In this document: in pieces, positions 15,217-20,240 of the stretch
How positions within the stretch are numbered: position 1 is the first letter of the stretch
How the letters are laid out: the number at the start of each line of letters is the position of its first letter
Assembly: GCA_905200545.1 (NCBI GenBank)
Contig: CAJKKQ010000035.1
Coordinates: 1 to 20,240, forward strand
Source: an uncultured Oscillibacter sp.
GTDB taxonomy: Bacteria > Bacillota > Clostridia > Oscillospirales > Oscillospiraceae
Reading direction: 5' to 3'
DNA: 20,240 nt
Made by a program: the position numbers and the translations under genes
The notes under the pieces: generated by a model
Seen by the model: only the letters and a program-made list of their open reading frames with translations
Databases searched by the model: none
What the model was told of the DNA's origin: nothing

Positions 15217-16254
15217 TCACAGCGCCTCAATCTCTTTCATCAATGCGTCTACCAGCTGCTCCTGGGGCACCTTGTAAAGGATTTCTCCTTTGCGGAACAG
15301 CAGCCCCTCGCCCTTGCCGCCGGCGATGCCGATATCCGCCGCGGAGGCCTCGCCGGGGCCGTTGACGGCGCAGCCCATCACAGCGACGGTGATGTTTTTG
15401 TCACAGTCCATCAGCCGCCGCTCCACCTCCTCGGCAATGGGGATCAGGTCGATGCGGGTGCGGCCGCAGGTGGGACAGGCGATGAGGTTCACGCCCTCTT
15501 TCCGGAGACCCGCTGCCTTCAAAATCTTCTTGGCGGCGTAGATCTCCTCCACCGGGTCGGCGGTGAGGGTCACCCGGATGGTGTCGCCGATACCAAGGCA
15601 CAACAGGCCGCCGATGCCCATGGCCGACTTCACCATTCCCATGGAAGGCGTGCCCGCCTCCGTGACCCCCAGGTGCAACGGGTAGTCCGTCTGCTCCGAA
15701 AGGAGCCGGTAGGCCGCCATGGTCAGGGGCACGTCGGAGCACTTGACGGAGATGCAGATGTCGTCAAAGTCGAACTTGTTTAAAAGGGCCACGTGGCCCA
15801 TGGCGCTCTCCACCAGAGCCTCGGCCGTGACGCCACCGTACTTGGCCCGGAGGTCCTTTTCCAGGGAGCCGCCGTTGACGCCGATGCGGATGGGGATGTT
15901 TTTGCGGCGGCACATGTCCGCCACGGCCTTGACCTTCTCCTCTCCCCCGATGTTGCCGGGGTTGATGCGGATGGCGTCGATGCCCCGCTCCGCCACCGTC
16001 AGGGCGTAGCGGTAGTTGAAGTGGATGTCGGCGATGAGGGGGATATCGATCTGCTCTTTGATCTTGTCCACGGCCTCCGCCGCCGCCTGGTCGGGGATGG
16101 CCACCCGAATGATCTCACAGCCCGCCGCCTCCAGTTTTTTGATCTGGGCCACGGTGGCCGCCACGTCATCGGTCTTGGTATTGCACATGGACTGGATGGA
16201 TACCGGGGCGCCGCCGCCCACTGCCACCTTGCCCACAAAAAGCTGCTTTGTCAT
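15217..16254 (-). CDS. ispG: 4-hydroxy-3-methylbut-2-en-1-yl diphosphate synthase (flavodoxin/ferredoxin)
   Basis: Penultimate enzyme of the MEP pathway; reduces 2-C-methyl-D-erythritol 2,4-cyclodiphosphate to HMBPP with a [4Fe-4S] cluster. The 345 residues form the short bacterial type (TIM barrel plus cluster domain). The cluster ligands are visible: ACPTCGRT gives C260 and C263, MGCAVNGPGEA gives C295 and E302. This is the same spacing as in E. coli, ten residues earlier. The barrel carries IADIHFNY and RINPGNIG, typical of the family. ATG at 16254 follows AAGGAGG. It lies 15 bases after rseP and 35 bases before polC in the same operon. As an iron-sulfur enzyme it is oxygen sensitive, in keeping with an anaerobe. 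Confidence 0.97.
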   Translation of the reverse strand: MTKQLFVGKVAVGGGAPVSIQSMCNTKTDDVAATVAQIKKLEAAGCEIIRVAIPDQAAAEAVDKIKEQIDIPLIADIHFNYRYALTVAERGIDAIRINPGNIGGEEKVKAVADMCRRKNIPIRIGVNGGSLEKDLRAKYGGVTAEALVESAMGHVALLNKFDFDDICISVKCSDVPLTMAAYRLLSEQTDYPLHLGVTEAGTPSMGMVKSAMGIGGLLCLGIGDTIRVTLTADPVEEIYAAKKILKAAGLRKEGVNLIACPTCGRTRIDLIPIAEEVERRLMDCDKNITVAVMGCAVNGPGEASAADIGIAGGKGEGLLFRKGEILYKVPQEQLVDALMKEIEAL

Positions 16255-16269
16255 GGGTACATCCTCCTT

Positions 16270-17337
16270 TTAGAAAAGCCGGAACACGTCAAACACCGTG
16301 ACGATCAGCATAAAGCCTATCAGCACCACGAATCCCGCCGTATTGACGGCGGCCTGATACTTCTCCGGCACTTTTTTCCTGAAGAGCAGCATGCCCACTG
16401 CGTCTACCAGCAGCAGGAAGATCCGGCCGCCGTCCAGCGCGGGGATGGGCAGCAGGTTCATTACCGCCAGGTTCACCGCCAGCAGCGCCGCGAAGTTGGC
16501 GAGGCTGCGCACCACCACAAGGACGCCGTACTGACTGGCCGCCTCGCTGGTCTCTGTCATGATGGAGACGATACCCACCGGGCCGCTGAGATCCTGCATC
16601 CCGGCGTTGCCCGTCACCAGCTGCACCAGGCTGAACCACGCCAGCTGCACATAGTCCACGGCGTTGTACCAGGCGTACTGGAGCTTCACCCCCAGCGTGG
16701 CCTCCCGCCCGCTGCTGCCCACCAGCAGTCCGTAGCCGGTGTAGGGCTGGCCGTCGGTGCCGGTGTAGGTGGTCCGGGGAACGTCCTCCACCAGGATGTG
16801 CTCCCCGTCCCGCACCACTTCAATGTCCACGGTGTCGCCGCCGTAGCTGAGGAACATCTGAGCGTCCCCCGCCAGGTAGGTGCGGTAGCCGTCGATCTTG
16901 TAGATGAGGTCCCCCTCCATGAGGCCCTCCTCCCCCTGCTGGGCAAACTCCGGGGCAAAGCCCGCGATCTGGTCGGTGTACACCGTTTGGGTTCCTGCGT
17001 AAAGGGCCAACAGGATCACCACACCGGTAAGGAAGTTCATGCCGGCACCTGCCACCAAAATCACGAACTTCTTCCAGCCGCTCTGGCGGGTGAAGGCCCG
17101 CTCGTCCCCGGTGTCCTCGTCCTCGCCCTCCATGGCGCAGTAACCGCCTACCGGCAGCGCCCGCAGGGCATAGAGAGTCTCCCCTTTTTCTTTCGTCCAG
17201 ATGGCCGGGCCCATGCCGATGGAAAACTCGTTGACCCGCACGCCGCAGGCCTTGGCCGCCAGGAAGTGGCCCAACTCATGGACCGCCACCAGCAGTCCGA
17301 ACACGAAAAGCGCCGCCAGGATATAGACTATGGTCAT
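16270..17337 (-). CDS. rseP: RIP metalloprotease RseP (site-2 protease)
   Basis: Intramembrane zinc protease that cuts membrane-bound anti-sigma factors and signal-peptide remnants; the B. subtilis member is RasP. The 355 residues show HELGH at 20-24 inside the first membrane segment and the second active-site motif NLLPIPALDGG at 294-304. A PDZ domain lies between (about 115-215), followed by a third hydrophobic region (about 270-300) and a last one at 332-350. The start at 17337 is chosen because HELGH must lie in the first membrane helix and AGGAG precedes this ATG. The frame stays open upstream to 17622, but that part overlaps dxr and codes for a Trp/Arg-rich spurious peptide. It lies 25 bases after dxr. 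Substrates cannot be told from the window. Confidence 0.95.
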   Translation of the reverse strand: MTIVYILAALFVFGLLVAVHELGHFLAAKACGVRVNEFSIGMGPAIWTKEKGETLYALRALPVGGYCAMEGEDEDTGDERAFTRQSGWKKFVILVAGAGMNFLTGVVILLALYAGTQTVYTDQIAGFAPEFAQQGEEGLMEGDLIYKIDGYRTYLAGDAQMFLSYGGDTVDIEVVRDGEHILVEDVPRTTYTGTDGQPYTGYGLLVGSSGREATLGVKLQYAWYNAVDYVQLAWFSLVQLVTGNAGMQDLSGPVGIVSIMTETSEAASQYGVLVVVRSLANFAALLAVNLAVMNLLPIPALDGGRIFLLLVDAVGMLLFRKKVPEKYQAAVNTAGFVVLIGFMLIVTVFDVFRLF

Positions 17338-17362
17338 AGACACACTCCTAAAAGAATCTCGC

Positions 17363-18505
17363 TCAGGTCTCCAGCACGGCCCGCCGGGCCGCGCTGTCCG
17401 CCGCCAGGATCTCCTCCAGAGAGGGGTTCTGGACGGTCTCCACCCGGGCCCGGGCCTTCGCCACCAGGGCTGGAATGTCGTAAAAGCCGATCTTCTCCGC
17501 CAGGAACAGCCCCACAGCCTCCTCATTGGCGGCGTTGAGCACCGCGCAGGCAGTGCCGCCCTCCTGCGCCGCCTCCTCTGCAAGCCGCAGGCAGGGAAAG
17601 ACTTCCCGGTCCGGCTGGGCAAAGGTCAGGGGCGGGCAGGTCAGAAGATCCAGGGGCTCCGCCGGATTCACGCCCCGGTTGGGATAGGTCATGGCGTAGC
17701 GGATGGGCAGCCGCATATCCGGCGTCCCCAACTGGGCCAGCACCGCCCCGTCCTGATACTCCACCAGGGAGTGGACGATGGACTGACGGTGGATCACCAC
17801 CGACACCTGGGAAAGGGGCAGGCGGTAAAGGCGCATGGCCTCGATGACCTCCAGGCCCTTGTTCATCAGGGTGGCGCAGTCCACGGTGATCTTGGGGCCC
17901 ATGGTCCAGTTGGGATGCTTCAGGGCGTCCGCCCGGGTCATTTTGCCCGCTTCTTCCCGTGTCATGCCGTAGAAAGGTCCGCCGGAGCAGGTCAGGATCA
18001 GCCGTTTGATCTCCCGGCGGTCCCGGCAGCCCTGGAGGCACTGGAAAATGGCGGAGTGCTCGGAGTCCACGGGCACGATCTCCGCTCCCGCCGCATCCGC
18101 CGCGTCCATCACCAGCTGCCCGGCGCACACCAGGGTCTCCTTGTTGGCCAGGGCGATGCGTTTCTTTTCCTGGATGGCGGCCAGGGTAGGCTTGAGCCCC
18201 ACCATGCCCACCACGGCGGTGACCACGGTGTCCGCCTCCGGCACCGTGGCAGCCTCCTCCAGGGCATCAAAGCCCCCCAGGACCCGGGTATCCGTGTCCT
18301 GCAGGCGCACCGCCAGATCACGGGCGGCAGCCTCATCGGTGAGGACCGCCAGGGCGGGGCGGAATTTGCGGGCCTGCTTCTCCATGCGCTCCACGCTGGC
18401 GTGAGCGGTGATGGCGGTCACCTGTAATCCCAGCTGCTCCGCCACATCCAGGGTCTGCCGGCCGATGGATCCGGTGGATCCCAAAATCGAGATGGTTTTA
18501 CTCAT
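17363..18505 (-). CDS. dxr: 1-deoxy-D-xylulose-5-phosphate reductoisomerase
   Basis: First committed enzyme of the MEP isoprenoid pathway; converts DXP to 2-C-methyl-D-erythritol 4-phosphate with NADPH and a divalent metal, and is the target of fosmidomycin. The 380 residues match the family. GSTGSIG at 9-15 is the NADPH loop. VDSEH at 146-150 supplies metal ligands D147 and E149, and NKGLE at 215-219 supplies E219. HPNWTMGPKITVD at 197-209 and HRQSIVHSLVEYQDG at 239-253 are the substrate-binding and flexible-loop stretches. The usual HPQS is HRQS here, a small variation. ATG at 18505 follows AGGATAG. The gene is separated from cdsA by 93 bases that hold a large hairpin. Confidence 0.97.
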   Translation of the reverse strand: MSKTISILGSTGSIGRQTLDVAEQLGLQVTAITAHASVERMEKQARKFRPALAVLTDEAAARDLAVRLQDTDTRVLGGFDALEEAATVPEADTVVTAVVGMVGLKPTLAAIQEKKRIALANKETLVCAGQLVMDAADAAGAEIVPVDSEHSAIFQCLQGCRDRREIKRLILTCSGGPFYGMTREEAGKMTRADALKHPNWTMGPKITVDCATLMNKGLEVIEAMRLYRLPLSQVSVVIHRQSIVHSLVEYQDGAVLAQLGTPDMRLPIRYAMTYPNRGVNPAEPLDLLTCPPLTFAQPDREVFPCLRLAEEAAQEGGTACAVLNAANEEAVGLFLAEKIGFYDIPALVAKARARVETVQNPSLEEILAADSAARRAVLET

Positions 18506-18541
18506 AGTGCTATCCTATTCTCCAAAGCTGAAAACAATCCT

Positions 18542-18587
18542 AAGGCAGCGCCGCGTCCTCTCAAAAAAGAGACCGCGCCGCCGCCTT
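18542..18587 (-). other. Intercistronic inverted repeat between cdsA and dxr
   Basis: AAGGC-A-GCG-C-CGCG (18542-18555) pairs with CGCG-C-CGC-C-GCCTT (18574-18587) with two mismatches. An inner TCTC/GAGA pair closes a loop of six A (minus strand: six T). No T-run follows the stem on the minus strand, so it is not a standard terminator. It may be an RNA-processing or attenuation site inside the operon. It fills most of the 93-base gap; no small gene is seen there. Confidence 0.55.
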
Positions 18588-18598
18588 GTCCATTCTCA

Positions 18599-19456
18599 TT
18601 ACAATACCCACATGATCTGCAGGGCCAGCCACACAAAGGGCGCCACGAAAGTCACGGAGTCGAACCGGTCCAAAATGCCCCCATGGCCCGGCAGGAGGTT
18701 CCCGTAGTCCTTGACGCCGAACTCCCGCTTGATGACGGAAAAGCTCAGATCGCCGATCTGGCTGACGGCGCTGCCCACGATGCCGAACACCAGCACATGA
18801 ACCGGAGCCAAAAACGCGTCCCCCAACACCATTCCCCCGATGACCGCCATCAGCGTCATGCCGATGACACCGCCGATGAGGCCGCCCACGGCGCCCTCCA
18901 CAGTCTTCTTGGGACTGACCCGAGGAGCCAGCTTGTGCTTGCCGCACAGCATCCCGGCAAACAGGGCGAAGGTGTCCGATCCGAAGGCGATGCAAAGGGG
19001 CATAAACACCAGCACCTCTCCCAGGAAGGGCACCATCCGCAGCCGCAGCAGGCAGGAGAGCATCAGGGGAAACACCAGCCCCGCAAAGAGGGCGGCGGTG
19101 ACAGCGGCAAAGGGGATGCCCTGGGATGCGTCATAGCGGTGGATGGCCAGGGCAAAGGCCAAGAGTACGAAGATCACCCCTGCCAGGGCCGTCACCGGCA
19201 AGCGGGGCATGGCGGTGAGATTCGCGTACTGGATGGACAGCTCCGCGGATACGCACACCGGCACTACCACCGCCGCCAGGACCGTCAACGGGATCAGGGG
19301 TCTTCCCCGCTCCCCCGCCACGGCCCGCATCAGCTCCCAGGCACCGATGGCACACATGCCCGCCACCAGGATCGTGGTGGCCCACTCCGGCGCCCAGCCC
19401 AGCACCAGCAGCAAAAAGGGGATGCCGACTACGGCCACCATCACTCGTTTGAACAT
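18599..19456 (-). CDS. cdsA: Phosphatidate cytidylyltransferase
   Basis: Integral membrane enzyme that forms CDP-diacylglycerol from phosphatidate and CTP, the branch point for phosphatidylglycerol, cardiolipin and related lipids. The 285 residues are strongly hydrophobic with about eight membrane segments (first near 5-35, then 55-70, 88-104, 115-138, 147-168, 190-212, 217-235 and 268-284). SPKKTVEG at 181-188 and the CdsA signature at 240-268 (S..K...G.KD.G...PGHGG..DR.DS) are intact, including the metal- and substrate-binding Asp residues. ATG at 19456 follows AAAGGAA. It lies 54 bases after uppS and is cotranscribed with it in most Firmicutes. Confidence 0.96.
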   Translation of the reverse strand: MFKRVMVAVVGIPFLLLVLGWAPEWATTILVAGMCAIGAWELMRAVAGERGRPLIPLTVLAAVVVPVCVSAELSIQYANLTAMPRLPVTALAGVIFVLLAFALAIHRYDASQGIPFAAVTAALFAGLVFPLMLSCLLRLRMVPFLGEVLVFMPLCIAFGSDTFALFAGMLCGKHKLAPRVSPKKTVEGAVGGLIGGVIGMTLMAVIGGMVLGDAFLAPVHVLVFGIVGSAVSQIGDLSFSVIKREFGVKDYGNLLPGHGGILDRFDSVTFVAPFVWLALQIMWVL

Positions 19457-19510
19457 GAAATCATTCCTTTAATCTATACAGGGTTCTTCCTTTACAGGCC
19501 CTGCAGTTTC

Positions 19511-20240
19511 TCACTTTTTAATGCCGCCAAACCGCCGATCCCGATGCCGGTAGGCCTCCAGGGCCCGGTCCAGCTCCGCTTCGTCAAAGTCCGGCCAGAG
19601 GGTATCGGTGTAATAAAATTCCGAATAGGCGCACTGCCACAGCAGGAAGTTGCTCAGGCGCTGTTCGCCGCTGGGGCGGATGATGAGCTCCGGATCCGGA
19701 ATGCCGGCGGAGTCCAGATAGGAGGAGAACAGCGTCTCGTCCAGATCCTCCGGTTTTCTTTCCCCTGCCGCGCACTCCGAGGCAAAGCGCCGCACCGCCC
19801 GCAGGATCTCATCCCGGCCGCCGTAGTTCAGGCAGACGTTGGCCTGAAAATCGTCCTTGGAGAGGTGCTCGGTGATCTCATCGGTCTCCTTGGCCAGGGC
19901 CCGCAGCTCTGGTGAGATGGGGGTCATGTCCCCGAAGAAGTGAAGCCGGATGTGGTCCCGCTCCATGGTGTCCACCGCCTCCAGCAGATACTTCTTCAAA
20001 AGCAGCATAATGGCGGAGACCTCGCTCTCAGAGCGCTTCCAGTTCTCCGTGGAGAAGGCGTACACTGTCAGGTATTGGATGCCCAGGTTCTTGCAGTAGG
20101 TGGCAATGCGGCGGAAGGTCTCCGCTCCGGCCTTGTGTCCGGCGGTACGGGGCAGGCCCCGCCGGGTAGCCCAGCGGCCGTTGCCGTCCATGATAATGGC
20201 GATGTGCCGGGGCAGGCCCTCTTTTCCGTTGGAGCGGGGC
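19511..20240 (-). CDS. uppS: Isoprenyl transferase / undecaprenyl diphosphate synthase (N-terminus beyond window edge)
   Basis: Cis-prenyltransferase that extends farnesyl diphosphate with eight isopentenyl units to C55 undecaprenyl diphosphate, the lipid carrier for peptidoglycan. HIAIIMDGNGRWA begins at base 20206; its Asp is the catalytic residue, and it is the start of the conserved fold. The frame stays open to base 20239 (PRSNGKEGLPR before HIAIIM), and relatives have 15-40 residues before this motif. The real start therefore lies outside, and the internal ATG at 20191 is not it. Other landmarks are TVYAFSTENW, NYGGRDEI, PDPELIIRPSGEQRLSNFLLWQ and a WPDF near the end. About 242 residues are visible. 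It heads the visible part of the operon; in relatives pyrH and frr lie just upstream. Confidence 0.96.
   Translation of the reverse strand, partial: PRSNGKEGLPRHIAIIMDGNGRWATRRGLPRTAGHKAGAETFRRIATYCKNLGIQYLTVYAFSTENWKRSESEVSAIMLLLKKYLLEAVDTMERDHIRLHFFGDMTPISPELRALAKETDEITEHLSKDDFQANVCLNYGGRDEILRAVRRFASECAAGERKPEDLDETLFSSYLDSAGIPDPELIIRPSGEQRLSNFLLWQCAYSEFYYTDTLWPDFDEAELDRALEAYRHRDRRFGGIKK

Noticed and set aside
11153..15277. A 1374-codon open frame on the plus strand, antisense to polC
   Set aside because: It is the mirror of polC codon use: high GC at third positions removes stop codons on the opposite strand. Its product is rich in His, Gly, Leu and Val with no recognisable domain, and polC explains the region completely.
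15793..17538. A 581-codon plus-strand frame across ispG and rseP
   Set aside because: It crosses two well-identified genes and their intergenic ribosome site. Composition is His/Gly/Arg-rich with no motifs; a GC-driven shadow.
17338..17622. Upstream extension of rseP by 95 codons
   Set aside because: It overlaps the end of dxr, encodes a Trp/Arg-rich peptide and would displace the HELGH membrane helix from the N-terminus; ATG at 17337 has AGGAG in front.
1..20240. CRISPR array, tRNA, rRNA, transposase, integrase or toxin-antitoxin genes
   Set aside because: None was seen. Intergenic spaces are short and are explained by promoters, terminators and hairpins.

Overview
The window is a high-GC (about 60% by eye) stretch of a low-redundancy bacterial chromosome. 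The protein set points to a spore-forming Gram-positive of the Clostridia, most likely Oscillospiraceae (Flavonifractor/Lawsonibacter/Oscillibacter type). Reasons: a SpoIVA spore-coat ATPase, a PolC-type replicative polymerase, the Firmicutes gene order uppS-cdsA-dxr-rseP-ispG-polC, type III pantothenate kinase, and a PPi-type phosphofructokinase. The genus is inference; no rRNA is present.

Layout. 1-2302: two divergent glycolytic genes, class II fructose-bisphosphate aldolase (minus, C-terminus beyond the left edge) and a phosphofructokinase with PPi-type active-site residues (plus), with back-to-back promoters around 973-1032. 2399-3819: divergent coaX (minus) and ogt (plus), whose promoters appear to share one palindromic -35 hexamer. 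3862-6821: a BlaI/MecI-type repressor and an overlapping BlaR1-like M56 membrane metallopeptidase, behind a promoter with a paired operator. 6829-8365: spoIVA with its own terminator. 8512-11116: a polar amino-acid ABC transporter operon (lipoprotein, permease, ATPase) ending in a strong terminator. 11155-20240: a long minus-strand operon whose direction is uppS-cdsA-dxr-rseP-ispG-polC; uppS enters from the right edge without its N-terminus.

How the genes work together. dxr and ispG are two steps of the MEP isoprenoid pathway. uppS turns its product into undecaprenyl diphosphate, the carrier lipid of the cell wall. cdsA makes CDP-diacylglycerol for phospholipids, and rseP is the intramembrane protease usually embedded in this block. 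polC ends the operon. This is a conserved Firmicutes arrangement, so most of the window is ordinary housekeeping DNA.

The least ordinary item is the BlaI/BlaR-like pair. Its operator-promoter is legible base by base. Its membrane protease carries a large outer domain that lacks the SxxK acylation motif of a beta-lactam sensor, so its signal is unknown. I found no CRISPR array, tRNA, rRNA, insertion sequence or phage gene. Almost all stretches without a gene are under 230 bases and are described in the entries for their promoters, operators and terminators.
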